From assembly GCA_015680685.1 (NCBI GenBank), contig MNCI01011128.1:65508-129507 (forward strand): DNA of 64,000 nt, in the 5' to 3' direction. Numbering within the stretch: the first letter of the stretch is position 1; every line of letters starts with the position of its first letter. Shown one piece after another: positions 22,107 through 34,362 of this stretch. The translations under genes and the position numbers were made by a program. The stretch is from Gnetum montanum (lineage: Eukaryota > Streptophyta > Gnetopsida > Gnetales > Gnetaceae). The notes under the pieces are model-generated. The model did not search any database. It worked only from the letters and a program-made list of their open reading frames with translations, and had not been told where the DNA came from.

Positions 22107-24105
22107 ATAGATAGCCCTGCTCATTATTTCGGATCTCCTCCTTCCAACTCAGTCATGGGGGAGATGGCCACCAATGCTAATTATTCTAAGCCCTCAGTTT
22201 ATTTTATTTTATTTTTTTTACACATTTTTCATTTTTACTTATTTTTGTTTTACACCATTGTTAACATTTTTACTATTTCTTTCTCTATTACATTTTTTTA
22301 AATTTATTTTTACTCGTCACATAGTAAGTGCTCATGATGGTGGGTTGTACTATAATGGTGTTGATTGCTAATGTTTGGTTTTTATCTTTGACTTTTAATG
22401 CCAATACTAAGATATGGTTTCTTTTGATAAAACTAGCAATGAGTCCATGTCATCCATTCATCCATTCAACTCTATGGTCTTCCTTTGTTTTGGAAGTGTG
22501 CTATCCCTTTTTTCTAATCAAACTTATTAATGAATTTGTGGCTTGGTATTCTTTAAATCAAGGAAAGATTCAAATGGATTGAAAAAGGTGTGACTTCAAG
22601 GGGATTTGATGCATTTGTGTTACCTATTCTCTTGGATGCTTGGATGTCTTTCATAGGATTTCCACCATTCCGCTGTCGACTAATATTAGGAAGTTGAATA
22701 AATCAAATAAGTATTTGCATGGTGTGGTTCTCACTCCAAAAAAAGAAAAACAAAAAAAATGGGTGAAAATTCAAAGTATGCCCCTTAGACATAATAAAGG
22801 AACATGGGCTACAAGCACTAGTTATGGCACTGGAAAGACATGTTACCCATGCCTGCAGGTTCACTCTAACTAAGTCCCTTTCTCACTTCTTATTTCTCTA
22901 TTCTTCTCTTTTTGGAATGGTGGTTGCTCTGTAAAAGCATTCTTATTGCTTTAGGAGGATGGGTTGGTCAAGTGTGTTGATGTGAGGTCACTGGATGTGG
23001 TTAGTTTTATTCTAGATTTGGACTAAATTTTATTAAGTCACCTTAACCACATCATACACAAGGGACTTTACACAACCTTGATTTTGGGATTCCATTCCAT
23101 TCTCTCTTCTTTTCCATCTTACTTCCCATATTCTACCTCATTGCCAGTTTTATGGTTATTCTATATCTTTATTGGCACATTGTTATTCTTCGGCAAATTC
23201 TTGTGGGTGAATTCTTAACTATTGTCTCCATACGTCATTCCTAGACCCTACAGACTCTTTGGTTTGTGGGTTTGTCAGGGCATAAAGGGCATGAGCCTGC
23301 TTTGGGGAGGACCCACTGACATTCCTTTTTGGAGTAATTGCTAAGTTCTTTTCCTTAAAAATTTCTTGCAATAAACTATTTCTCATTTCACCCTATCCAT
23401 GACATCTGTTTTTGTTTTTCTCTTCCCTTCTATGCATTTTTATTGGCTTCACCATTGTTATTTCTCTTATCTTCCTTTTTCTTTCATTTTCCATCCTATT
23501 GCTATCGGAGGTTCGCTCTTAGTCATTGGGGCCTATCACAAAATTTTTATTCCATTACTTATCTCACCCCTACACCTCAAGTAGTTATTAGTTACAAACC
23601 TCTAACCTAGTATTTGCCATACCCACAACCTAGCCAATGTACTTCATATAGAGGCAAGGTATCAACTATATTATATCTTATCTATCCTTGCTAATTCGTG
23701 ATTGTGTTGTGTGTGCAGATGGTGATCACATGAACAATGAACTAGGATATGAGGGAGCACTCAGGATGGACTGGACCTAGAGCATTAACACAAGGAACAT
23801 GCTTAGTCATGTGGCCATGGATGAACAACGGTGTGCACCTTTTTGACATCAGCAACAACGTGCTTCATTTTCTTTTCTCTCTCTCTTTTTAAGCTATCAA
23901 ATGAGGGACTAGATGTCATCTATGTATAGTATTCACCACAATGGTTTTGAACACCAATGCTGTAATATGTCTACCGATCTGTTCACTGGGCACTTTGAGT
24001 CTATCATTCCATGTCACTATCAGGTGTCGTTCAATCAATAATTCCATACCTTCCCAATATTTTGTAAGGAATTTGAGGATGAGTTTTCATTCAATCGTGG
24101 GAGTA
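22107..24105 (+). other. Conserved 3' noncoding region of element A, ending in a polypurine-like tract
   Basis: No convincing ORF. Blocks shared in the same order with C (44990-46932) and partly B (24968-25930) include 'ttcggatctcctccttccaa', 'gtgacttcaaggggatttg', 'ctgctttggggaggaccca' and the end 'gttttcattcaatcgtggga'. The last block, with 'gtgggagta' directly before the LTR, is the plus-strand primer region. Confidence 0.75.
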
Positions 24106-24962
24106 TGATGAGTCACCAGATAAGTGACCTAATATTGGACCCATGATATCGGATATGCAATATCAAATGGGCCAAGCGACATCGGACACATGATGTCCGA
24201 GCCTATCTTGTTGGCTATAAATAAGAGATAGGGGCACTTGATCTTGGGGGGTAGTTTTTCAATCCCTTAGCTAAACTCTTGTAGTTTTGCTATCCTAGAG
24301 TTAGAATTATTTCTGAGTGCCCATAGTAGGAGTCATAGAGTGAACAAATCTTTATTCGAGCATTATGTACCTGAGCACACCTTGTGTCTAGAAATAAAGA
24401 TAAACTTTATGATAAACCTTATAACATTTAGAATAGCTTAATTATTGCATTTAATGTTATTTACTATCATTTGGTGCTTTCAATAGTTAATTAATGTTAT
24501 TTCCATAGAATTATTAATTATCAATTATCAATGAATTAGCACACTCAGCACGACCACTTCAAGCATACGTGAGACACTTGGTAACCCAGTAGTGACTAGC
24601 ATTTGGTAATCTCAGTAGTGCTACACTGGTTCAAGATGTGTCTGGAAAGTGGGAATGAATGCTGGTGTTAGGATTTGATTCACATTAGAGTTACAAAAAT
24701 CCATTAGTTAATTAAATCTTTTCATTGCACGCACCTAAGAGACTAGGATAGAAAATATAAAAAGAAAACATAAAAATCATATACCTCAAGTTTACTTAAC
24801 CATACAATTGTTCCTTACAAGTAAGCTTGGGAAGACAATGACTACATAACTCATCATTATTTTGCATAGGTGCATAAGCACTTAATCCTTGGAGTTCAAC
24901 CAGGTTATGAGTGAATGCTCGTATGCATATGGTTGGGCGTAGGGGTACCTCGCAGCTCATCA
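24106..24962 (+). mobile_element. 3' LTR of element A
   Basis: 857 bp, TGATGAGTCACC to GCTCATCA, followed by the TAAGG target duplication. A TATA box lies near 24215 ('ggctataaataagag') and AATAAAG near 24393. It is longer than the 5' LTR because that copy is collapsed at an N. Confidence 0.9.
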
Positions 24963-24967
24963 TAAGG
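24963..24967 (+). repeat. Target-site duplication TAAGG, right copy (element A)
   Basis: Identical to 15095-15099. Confidence 0.9.
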
Positions 24968-25938
24968 GGTGTAACATCAAGGGGATTTGTGGATTCTCTT
25001 TGGCTACTTTTGTATCTTATATCATGTTGATGAGGTTGTAACCATATCCTTGTAGATCTAACGAAAAATGGAAGTAAGAGCAACTTCAAATGACACTGAA
25101 TAAGCTTCTGTGGATCCCACTGGAAAGACATGTCCCCATGCCTAAAGGTTGGTAGCTTTATAGTACTAAAAAAATAATAATTATGCCATCATAACATTCC
25201 TTCCTTGGACAAAATGCCAAGTGATGTTACTCCTCGTGACTTTGATAGTCTTATGGTTGCTTGTCGATGGGATGAAATAATGTGGTGTCACTAAAAGGTG
25301 GTTTGGACTTGGTTTGAATCTTGGACAGATGGGGACATGATTATTTAACCATTAATAACACATAAGGCTTTATTGTGACCATGGTACAACACCTCATGTC
25401 CTAATTTTTGTGATCCCTTTTATGGTCCATCTCATCTCATTGTTTGGATGTTCATAACTTGTGGTTTTGTGTAACGTAGCATAATTATCTTAATTCGATG
25501 GTTCATGTGTGTTTTGTTTCACAGGTATGTGTTGCATTCAACCCCTCTAGTGCCTATGAACATTAGAGGTGTGGTTCCATAAGGGCATCATAGGCTAGAG
25601 TCTGCTTTGGGGAGGATCCACTTGTGTTACTTTTGTGACTTGTGATTATTTAACATGATCACATCATTTTTCACCTTTCAAGCACTCAATTTGTTCCATT
25701 TTATTGTTTCCCTTACCATGTATATCAACTATCTCATAATCATGCTTTCAACATCCTTTTTCTTGCTCATTTTAGTGCTTTTCTCATTGACAACTTCACC
25801 TTATCCTACTTTCAATGCCTCCAATTAATTTTTCACTTGTCCAAAATGAAAAATTTAACTTTCAACCTTCCAATCAATCCTAGAGCTTTAGTTTGCATGT
25901 TCATTGCCTCCATAAAAATAAAAAATTTTGGATCTCAG
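24968..25938 (+). other. 3' noncoding region of element B, part 1
   Basis: Homologous to the 3' noncoding DNA of A and C: 'ggtgtaacatcaaggggatt' at its start and 'tctgctttggggaggatcca' at 25611-25630. No coding region recognised. A short minus-strand open stretch at 24796-25131 straddles the LTR/TSD junction and is spurious. Confidence 0.65.
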
Positions 25939-25992
25939 TGTCATGTACCCGATGTCACATATGTGACGTCAAGTCTAAAAAAGGTATATATA
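25939..25992 (+). promoter_or_regulatory. Promoter-like tract before the env-like ORF of element B
   Basis: The palindrome GATGTCACATATGTGACGTC (25951-25970, one mismatch) includes a TGACGTC word, a core recognised by plant bZIP factors. TATATATA follows at 25985-25992. The layout copies the LTR upstream region, where a GACGTC palindrome precedes TATAAATA. An ATG in frame with the env-like ORF lies about 510 bp downstream. Promoter function is inferred. Confidence 0.5.
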
Positions 25993-26503
25993 GTTGATCC
26001 CCATGCAACATGAACTTCATTTTTCTCATTTGCTACTAGGGGCATTGCTAAAATTTTTTCTCATGACTTAGAGTTTTGTGCCTCCATCTTTCAGTTCCAA
26101 TACCTAGCTCTCTAACACTTGGATTCCGATGCCATTTAAATCTCTCTTAAACCCAGATTGTTTAACTTAGTTGTGGAGGGATGTGTGCATGCAAACTTTG
26201 CGCCAATTTACTAAAATTTTTTATCGTCTAGAAGGTATTATGAGGGTAAGAATGTTAAAAACCTTAGGATAATAATGAAAAATCATTAATGATTATTTTA
26301 TGCCACGTATAACAAAAAAGGAAACTAGTTGCAATGGGTCATAGGAAGAGATAGAGACTTTTTTGGAGATTTTTCTTGAAAATTTTCCTAGCCCTACAAT
26401 CATATGCATTATGAGCTCAATGAACTAAGGTTACGGGTAAGGTATAAATTTATTAATGACAATAAACATAACCTTGGTAACACTTGGTTTTTCTTGATTG
26501 AAA

Positions 26504-28931
26504 ATGGCCCCAAAAAGAGATGCTTAGGGTGAACCCTCACAGAGAGCTACTAAACATCCACATGGTGGCCATGGCCAGTAAGGAGAACATGAGGAACATG
26601 TTGAACAAGAGGCCTAGTCTTTCAGTATCCACCAAGAGGCCCTTGCTACTAGGCAATTAGCCCAAGGAGAGGCAATAAAACTACCGGTCCTTGAACAAGG
26701 ACAACATCTCATGTTGCCCCATGACTACCTTGCTACCATCCTAGAAAAGTTCACATTGGGTTCAGTCATTGTGAAAATGAACTTTAGTCCGTTTGTGGAG
26801 TTTTCTTTCAAGGTGGTGCGAATGCAACTCAAAGTATCCCCATTGTGGCCTATCCTATCTGACAATGGTGAATGGTACCTGGGCAAAGTTTATCAATTCT
26901 AGCATAATAAGGATGAAGGTACCACTATTAACATTTGCAAGGTGAATGTCTCTTACATAGTCAAAGTCATAACTATAGCTTTCAACCTACCCAATGAAGG
27001 GGCCAAGGTTGCTCACCTATCCACCAGATCTAACCTTGAAACAAAGAAATTATGGCTAAGATGGGTGTATGGTAAAAAGGACAAGTCATACCATGAAATG
27101 ACTTTGGAAGAGAGAACCTACTTTAAGGTTAGGACATACCACCTATTCCCTACCAAAGGGCTCAATCAAATCTCGTCTTATGCAGCTAGGGGAAGTACCA
27201 TTTTAATGGAAAAATTTGTAGTCAACCTTCCCCAATATTACTTCATAGAAATTCAATGGCGATTCAAAGGAATGAAGTTAGGGATACTAACACTTCCATT
27301 TCCCTATTTGATCAGTAAGCTATGAAAGAACGTTGAAATATTGAGATATACAAATTATATCCCTAGGAAGGCCCAGCACACCTCCTTCACAAAAATCCTA
27401 AAAATGGTAGCACCAAGAAAAGATGTTGGTGATGAGTAAAAATCTGAAAAGGAGGTAGAACCAAGAATAGAAATGCAATGAGTTCCTATGCAATGTCCAT
27501 AAGCACAAGCTCTACTATCATTGCCACAAGATTATAGACCATCAATGAGCCACCTACAGAGGATTCCTGAAACTGTTAGCTAGAGAAGAAAGGATGAGGC
27601 CAATCTCTTTTGAGTTATGGACGATGTTGCATGATCCACCATATTAGCTAATCCAGCAAGGGGGGAGATCTCAATGCATTTAGGAGGAGGGGGATCTCAA
27701 TGGTCATGCCAGATCTCTAGAAATGCTACATCTTTTCAAGTCACATTAGAAACTAGAGAAGGTGCCACAGTTGTGGTGCTACAACATGAGGATGTAATAG
27801 GCGCAATAGAGGTGATTACTGATCATATCAAGGAGTCGTTCAATGTTCTTGTTGTGCCTCTGACAAATCTAGCAGTAACTAGAGATGCACAAATGCTAGC
27901 TAGGACATCAATGACTCCTCTAATGCATGAGGACATGCTCAATCACTTGTTACAAATAAGTCAAGTGATGACCACTCTGTTTGACATCCCCATCGATGTC
28001 ACTACAACATAATCAGACATCACCACCACCAAAGGGAAGTTGGTCATGGAAAAGGTTAGGGTAGAACACACAGAAGCTAAGGTACAAAGATTGTAAGAAG
28101 AGCCAGTTGCCCTACAAGCTGAATGATGGGATCCTACCCATTTTTTTGCACTAGACCAACTAGAACAATTCAAGACATAGGAGCTTACCAAGCTAGAAAA
28201 GGAGAGAGTAGCTACGGAGCAAAAAATGGAGATGGTGGTTTGGAATGCCTTTGCTAAAAATGCATAATCTCATGCATATAAGAAGGCACTAACTATTGTC
28301 CAAGAAGAAAATAAGTAGCTCACTATAGAGAATTCCCAGTTGATCACTATATAAAGACAAAAGAAACATCTTAGAAGAAAGTGTCCACCAGTTGCGAGAA
28401 TGACTGGTGAGGGTCAACCAAGATATGAGTAGATTGGCTCAAGAAAATAGAATCTTCTCCATGGAGGAGGCATGCGCTATTCACCAAAAGTCAACAATCG
28501 AGATCATTGCATGGTAGAACGAGGCCAAAAAGCATGAAAAATTGAAAGAGCACTTCTGTGACCAAGTTGGCATGTACAAGGAAATCAATGAGAAGGAAAT
28601 CAAGATAGCCAAAGCCCACATCAGTTCCTTGTCATCACAGAATTCTGAATGGTAGGTCATCTTGGATAGTTATGCCATGGGCCAATAAGTGGAAGTAAAA
28701 AACAAAGACCTACAGATAGAGGATTTAAAAGAGTACATGACATTGGCTAACCTTAGATATGCCAACCTTGCCATGTTCACAATAGGACGTCCCCAAAGTG
28801 AGCTGAAAAAACAAGTGGCAACCACCTATGCATTGTATGAGAAAGAGTTTGTAGATCAAAAATATGCTTTGCAAAAGTTACAGGTGGCAAACTCAAAGTT
28901 GGAGGTGGTCAAAGCTAGTTATCAAGGATAA
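26504..28931 (+). pseudogene. 3' env-like ORF of element B (plant-transposon-protein-like domain plus coiled coil)
   Basis: One reading frame (26504 to about 28340) is interrupted only by point stops, mostly TAG/TAA in Gln or Trp contexts; the frame changes before 28689-28931. The N-terminal part (26711-27325) has LPHDYLATILEKF, then KVITIAFNLP, W...Y, ILMEKFVVNLP and LPFPYLISKL. This pattern resembles the 'putative plant transposon protein' domain of the 3' ORF in Athila-type elements. The C-terminal half (28020-28930) is Glu/Lys/Gln-rich with heptad-like spacing, so probably a coiled coil. No signal peptide or transmembrane segment is visible, so envelope function is not supported. The domain match is from memory. 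Confidence 0.6.
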
Positions 28932-29438
28932 AAATATGTAGCCTTGAACTTGGCTTGTAGATTGATGGATTATCATGAGCTTAAGGAAAAAGCTAGGGCT
29001 TTTAAGGAAGAATGATGGTAGTTTGCAGCATGATACGTAAAAGCAAATCAAATGTTTCTGTAATCGCCATGTCCTTGGGATGTATTGGTGCCAGCACACA
29101 TTGGCACAGTAGCCTGGACAGTGCACAACCCAAGGACAAAGGAAGAAAAATTACAAGCCTTGCTTATCTGTTACAAATTTCAGTGATCTGGTGACAAAGG
29201 GAAGTAGCCAATGGAAGAGCCACCACCTCCGAGCACTACATGAGCTTCCTAGTCTTGTTTTTATTTTGTTTTGTTTTGTAATAATGTGTCCCATTTTTGT
29301 ACTACATCACTGTGGCATGCAAGAGTCTTGTTCATTGATTGAGTTAGTTAATAATCCCATACCTATCAATATTTTGTAAAGAAATTGTTCCTCATTTTGT
29401 TTAACTTGAGGATGAGCTTTCATTCAGTTGTGGGGGTA
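28932..29438 (+). other. End of element B internal region with polypurine tract
   Basis: After the env-like ORF the sequence becomes noncoding. 'gatgagctttcattcagttg' and 'tgggggta' stand just before the LTR at 29439, as at the ends of A and C. Confidence 0.65.
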
Positions 29439-30292
29439 TGATGAATCATCCTTCTATGGCCTTGATGTCAAGTACGCAATGTCAAGGCTAATAAGCAACG
29501 TTGGATACCCGACGTCATCTCATTTAAATCTTGCCTATAAATACGGTGCTGAGGTGCTCGGATGAGACAAGTAGTAAGTAGTTGATCGTCAATAGATAGT
29601 TCTAGTTTTCAGTTTCTTCTTTAAAAAGTTTGTTATTCCCAGTGCATGCCCATAGTGTGATATTTGTAATCGTACAACACCTTTGTTTGAGTGTAACGTA
29701 CTTGGACACATTACATGATTGGCAATAAAGATTGAGATTACTCCCATTATTGCAACATCCACTTAGATTATTGTTGCTTTAATTATTTACTGCTTTATTT
29801 TGTTAATTGTTTCCATTTATTGTTATTTACTATTCTTGTTATTAAGCAGAATGTTTACACCTTAATCACGAGCATTTAAGTGGAAGTACTTGGTAATTCG
29901 AAAGTGTATCATTTGGCATAACTAGTGACGTACACTTAGCAATCCTAGAAGTAACATCATGAAGTCCAAGATGTGTATAGATGATTAAGTGTGGATGCTT
30001 ATCATCCATAGGCTAGTTTAGATATTGTTTTCCATCATTCATTATTTTAATTAATTCATCTCTTTATCATCATCAAAAGTAGCATAGAATTAGGAACAAC
30101 ATCATATGCCTCACTTTAGACTAAACCATACATGACAAAGCTACCACTAGTCCAAGTGGAAAGACAACAAACTGTGATCAAAGCATAACAATCTAGATGC
30201 CACAACTAGTCTCATCCATGGAATTTGACTAGGTCATGCGTGAACGCTTGTGATTTGTATGGTTGAGTGTAGGGGTACCTTGTCGTTCATCA
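29439..30292 (+). mobile_element. 3' LTR of element B
   Basis: 854 bp, TGATGAATCATCC to GTTCATCA. It carries 'ggatacccgacgtcatc' and TATAAATA at 29536-29543, and is plainly the partner of 11344-12164. A 33-bp block (TGTCAAGTACGCAATG... type, 29466-29498) is present here and absent from the 5' LTR. Confidence 0.85.
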
Positions 30293-30701
30293 CTCGTCTA
30301 TTGTCATATTTATCCTTAAAAAATTAAATTTTTTTATGATCAATATTGTCATTTTATAAATAATTATATAGACAAAAGATAGTGGAGTGAGTAATGCAAG
30401 TTAGTGAAGCAAGCGTTACATTAATAGCATCGGCATTAGCATTAAGGACCAGTCCTTACACACCTTGGCTATAATATTACTCCAAACCAAGCGTTACTCC
30501 TTGTCACCTTCTATTTAATTAGACCAACAATAGCACTCCCTCCTACACTAGCTTAGCAAAGCAAACCAAGAGTTTAGAAAGCAAGCATAGGTGCAAGTAG
30601 AGGCAAAACAACAACAAGAAGAAGAAAAATGGCAATGTCGTGGGTGAAAAGGGTAGTGGATGCCATCAAGTGCACACGGATTGATAGCAGCAGATGCAGT
30701 G
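30293..30701 (+). other. Possible 5' end of a host gene, cut by an LTR
   Basis: A TATA-like 'ggctataatatt' (near 30468) and a purine-rich leader ending 'gaagaagaaaa' precede ATG at 30629. That opens MAMSWVKRVVDAIKCTRIDS and runs to 30701, where the minus-strand LTR 30702-31430 begins. This resembles a leader plus first exon. I do not recognise the protein. Whether it continues beyond the LTR at 31431 is unknown. Confidence 0.3.
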
Positions 30702-31430
30702 TGATGAGATAGGCAAACTTTGGTGCTGGATACCTTTAAAATTTATCTTTCCTTCGTTGTAGAGATTATCACCTCGTTTGTGACTACCTGCAAATTGTAT
30801 CTTGTGGAGAAATAGTTCAAAAATCAAAAAATCATCAAGACATAAATGGTTAGAATCAAACCCAAACAAATTCAACACTATGACTATCACTCATAAGTAA
30901 AATCATGAATTATCACTCTAACTTCTAACATTAAGTTCAAGAGTGAAAATTAATGATTAAATCAAACTAAAATCATAAATATAAAGATTATGAAGATTAC
31001 AAAGGAGACTTCACCTAATTTGTGATTTTGCCTTGCTGTTTCAACAGTGCAACCACCTCGACAACCCAACAATGGACTCTAATGGTTTATAGTTGCCACA
31101 AAACTCAATGAATCCTCACATAATAATACTTCAAGGAGAATTGGACCTCAACTTAACATGGGTTTGCTTGGGTATCAATCATGGGTGCACACCTTTGGTG
31201 CCTATTGGTTGCACACCTTTGATGCCTGCTGCTAGGTTCACAAATGGTGCCCAATGGGTTCACAAATCAATACAAAGTTGAAGTCTTATTTATACTTCAA
31301 CAAGGTTTTAAAATAATTATTTTAATAATAGGTTGGTATGGCCGAATCGGATGCCAATCTGTCTATATCGGTGTAACTGCCGAGTTTGGCATCCTTGGGA
31401 TCTTAAATTAACATTGAATCCACATCATCA
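30702..31430 (-). mobile_element. Minus-strand LTR of the F family, probably solo
   Basis: On the minus strand it runs from TGATGATGTGGATTC (31430) to CCTATCTCATCA (30702), 729 bp. It is homologous in reverse complement to 37148-38145: 'tcaatttggtatcc...accaaa', 'ccacaagatacaa' and 'ctcctttgtaatctt' blocks are shared in order. TATAAATA lies at 31294-31287 on that strand. No primer site or polypurine tract flanks it. The 5-bp flanks (CAGTG, ATGTG) match only in part. Confidence 0.65.
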
Positions 31431-33239
31431 ATGTGCATGATGCTCCACGTAGGCGTTGTTGATGACGTTCGCTTCCTTGAATATTCTGCATCCGCGATTC
31501 TTACATCACCGCACGCGTTGGCCTCGTCCAGAGAAACTAAGCCCGTGCACTTTCCGCTTCTGTTCTCCATCATGCAAACTCTAGCAGACTTCGTAGGTTG
31601 GATAGTAGTCGGTTGTTTTACTTACCTTATAATTAAAAGTCTCGAACAGTACAGTGTTGCGGAATATGTACATGTGAATTTCTTTCCTGAAATCGAAATG
31701 CCACGGCTGCATATTTGTTGTTAAGAAATCACTGGAGCGAAGGGATGTGTGTATGCGAGGGTCTTTCATACTGACCAAATCTCTTATTCTCTGTTCTGGG
31801 ACTGTAAAGAATAGCGGACTCATTTTTGCATTTAATACCCCACTATGCACTTTTGTCTATGCAAACCACTCTAGAAGAGCTGGTGATGTCTTGTGGAATA
31901 AATACTATGCGCCGGAGATTTGTGATTTCCTATAAATTTTGACGAACTGTTCGCGTCGGATTCGGGAGCGCGTACAGAAGCGTATTAAATTCGCAGTGGG
32001 TACGTATTTCATAATTTCCAATGGATTTGAAAATATACATTGATATGGTCGCCTTGCTTTGCCTCGTATTGCCTTTTTAGTTCTTGCAATGTCTGCATTT
32101 TGCATTAAAATCTTACATATCTTCTCCTGTTCTGAATCATACCAAAAATTTCATTTCATACCAAAAATTTCATTTCATTGTTAAGTGGCAAGCAAGCAAT
32201 CAAGATTCATGGCATCGGCAGACGGACCACAGAAAACAAGGGAGTACCAATAAATAAACAAACACACGAAAATCACGAAAGAGCTACTCTGGTAACCGAT
32301 GGCCGAAGGGACAAGTATGGGTCATACTGAAAGTTTTGGACTGGGCGTGCGAGGAAAACATTGCATTTGCATGGATTCGCCTGGCTTTGGGAGCGTCAAA
32401 GGTTCCGCCATGACTCAACACATTCTCGCGTGTTTATTGTTCATTGCTGGTTTTTGCTCTTTTTCTCATATCTCTGCTTAAGAAAGAAAAAACAAAACAG
32501 TGTCATCAGCATGGGTCATGAGTCATGAACATGATGACGGATGGATGCTTGTTCAACTTTTTTAAAAATCTGTTTGCTTATAAAGCAACGAAGCCCACCA
32601 GCACATCACATGGACAATGGCCATATGCAAGCTCATGGTGCTCTGTTTTTACTTTCCCCTTCATCATGACTAGTGCCGATTTTCCAGCGTCTGAAAGGTT
32701 TTCGATCATTATAGGTGAGATGAGTTACTGGGCTGTGCCTAGTTTAGTTAAGTTGTGTATTCTTATAATACGGTCATCTTCAACGTGGCCCTACTCACAG
32801 GTAGTCCCTAGGGTGCTACTCACAGGTAGTCGTTGAACAAAAGTATTAGCAGACCTCATTTGTTATAAATTTGGTTGAGGTTTAGGATTAATTTCATTTT
32901 TGAAAATATTGGATTGAGTAACAAAAGGATTTCATTTTATTGCTGTCATTTTGGTTGTTGCAGAAATTATATGTTTGGCCCCTGATTAAGGAAATGGATT
33001 GTGTGCCCTCCATACCTTTGCAAATTTAATTAAAAAAAAAACTAATATATTTAAATTTTCTCTATCACGTCCCCGGCTATAAACCCGTACCCACTTTTTC
33101 TTGAGGCACACGTACTGTACTAAACACCACGTTCAGAGTCACGAATCCTCGATTCCTCGCTTCCACGAATCAGATTCTTTTGATGCATAGAGAATAATGT
33201 ACTGAGAAAGTTGTGGTTGATCAAGACATCTAACTCTCC
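31431..33239. other. Lower-copy stretch, richer in CpG, with small unassigned ORFs
   Basis: CpG-containing words are much commoner here (31440-31570, 31950-32000, 32300-32420) than in the surrounding methylation-decayed repeats, which suggests less-silenced DNA near a former gene. Open stretches at 31431-31724 (97 codons), 32299-32481 (60 codons, ending in a hydrophobic segment) and 32525-32836 have no recognised domain. No splice structure could be supported. Confidence 0.4.
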
Positions 33240-33660
33240 GGAACGCGTAAGTGATAACACCCATTGATATTGAGCCTTTGCAAAGATTTCAAGGCGGAAC
33301 AACCACCTACACAAAAAATGTGTGTGAGGTCCAAACATCCTTCAATCGTAAGTCCGTCAGCCTGGCAAAGGCTTGAAAACCCAACAATGCTTCTGAGATT
33401 GACGCAACCAATTACTTCAAGCCCTTTCAGACTAAGCAATGCGTCTGTGTGGATGACTTCCACCATCCAGCAACCTGTTACATAGTTTTTTTTTTATTCC
33501 ACAGCGAAGACGAAAATCCTTTCAGAACAATGCAATCACAAATGATTAGTTCCCGCAAATTTTGCAAGTTGCCAATGGTGTTCGGCAACTCATGTAGATT
33601 GCAGCAGCTGATCAGAGATAAATCATACACTTGTTAAAGATTTCCTATACACGGTGGGAG
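33240..33660 (-). pseudogene. Leucine-rich-repeat fragment of a TNL-type disease-resistance gene
   Basis: Minus strand. 33610-33510 encodes SCCNLHELPNTIGNLQNL followed by RELIICDCIVLKG, a typical plant NLR repeat pair (LxxLxxxxCxNLxxLPxxIGxLxxL). After a break containing an A/T run, 33466-33240 encodes LLSLKGLEVIGCVNL, DGLTIEGCLDLTHI and SLQRLNINGCYHL, each an LxxLxIxGCxxL repeat, then a stop. NB-ARC and TIR domains are not visible. Such repeats recognise pathogen effectors or guard proteins in intact receptors; this copy is a fragment. Confidence 0.65.
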
Positions 33661-34362
33661 CAGTTTTAGATTTAAGCACATTCAAAGTTACGTGAATGAG
33701 GTGTGCAGATACAGTTGGATTATTTCTTCCATGGGACAGAAGCTCTCGTTTATGAACACGCGGAAGCCTCTATCTCATGCTTCATTGTTAGCCGCTCCTC
33801 AGTTTTCCAACGTGTTTGGTCTGCAATTATGGCCTTGTAGAGATAGCAAGAGTTCCTGGTTTAAAATTGAATCGTTGGGGTTCGCCAATAATAATGGTGC
33901 TGCTGCTGGTGTTACTGTTTGATTCGGTTGCCCAAGATGGCTGGGATTGGGATTCAGGTTAAGGTTACTATCTACAAGCTTATTGTTTCTGGCTTTAGTA
34001 ATAGTTGAACATAACCCTTCAATCAACAACAGTAATCAACTCCAGTCCAGGTCCAGCCCTGCACTTGTATCATTTTTGGATCGTTGGCTTCCCCATTGCA
34101 GGATCGCTTCACGTTGCAGAAGTGCACGGTGTTACCATGTTGACGTTGCCCTAATTCCAAAGTATAATGTTTATATACCTTATATATAATTATAATCATA
34201 TTAATATAATATATAATGTTTTTATATAATACATTTAGTTAAATTAAAATAAACTAATAAACTAAATTAAACACTAATCAAACAATATAAAATAAGTGAA
34301 ATGCATGCCTTTGTCAAAGATACTTATCTTAAAATTAAACCAATTTTGGGAGCTCATCACAA
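33661..34362. other. Spacer with no recognised gene
   Basis: 33661-34140 is of average composition with two opposing short open stretches (33692-33922 plus, 33799-34029 minus) lacking known domains. 34160-34300 is very AT-rich with TATATA runs. Confidence 0.4.

Larger units (their letters stand above)
15100..24962 (+). mobile_element. Element A: Athila-like Ty3/Gypsy retrotransposon with full pol, nested in B
   Basis: 9.86 kb, with LTRs at 15100-15805 and 24106-24962 and a matching 5-bp target duplication TAAGG. Internal order is tRNA-Asp primer site, gag, protease, RT, RNase H, integrase, ~2 kb noncoding DNA, polypurine-like tract, LTR. The RT box VFMDDF is typical of Athila-type elements (Tat elements usually have YVDD). 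It is dead: many stops and lost integrase residues. It is the only element in the window showing an RT. Confidence 0.92.
11344..30292 (+). mobile_element. Element B: gag-only Athila-like retrotransposon with a 3' env-like ORF
   Basis: The 5' LTR is 11344-12164 and the 3' LTR 29439-30292; both start TGATGA and end in TCATCA and are clearly alike. Order: LTR, tRNA-Asp primer site, gag, noncoding DNA, [element A inserted], noncoding DNA, promoter-like tract, env-like ORF, polypurine tract, LTR. Without A, B is about 9.1 kb. No protease, RT, RNase H or integrase motif is present on either side of A. The 5-bp flanks (ATTGT and CTCGT) do not match, so the target duplication is lost or the two ends were recombined. 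Confidence 0.85.

Noticed and set aside
11339-30297. Target duplication for element B
   Set aside because: The flanks ATTGT and CTCGT agree at only 3 of 5 positions, so it is not claimed.
32299-32481. 60-codon ORF with hydrophobic C-terminus as a small secreted or membrane protein
   Set aside because: No homologue recognised, hydrophobic part is at the wrong end for a signal peptide, and there is no supporting gene structure.
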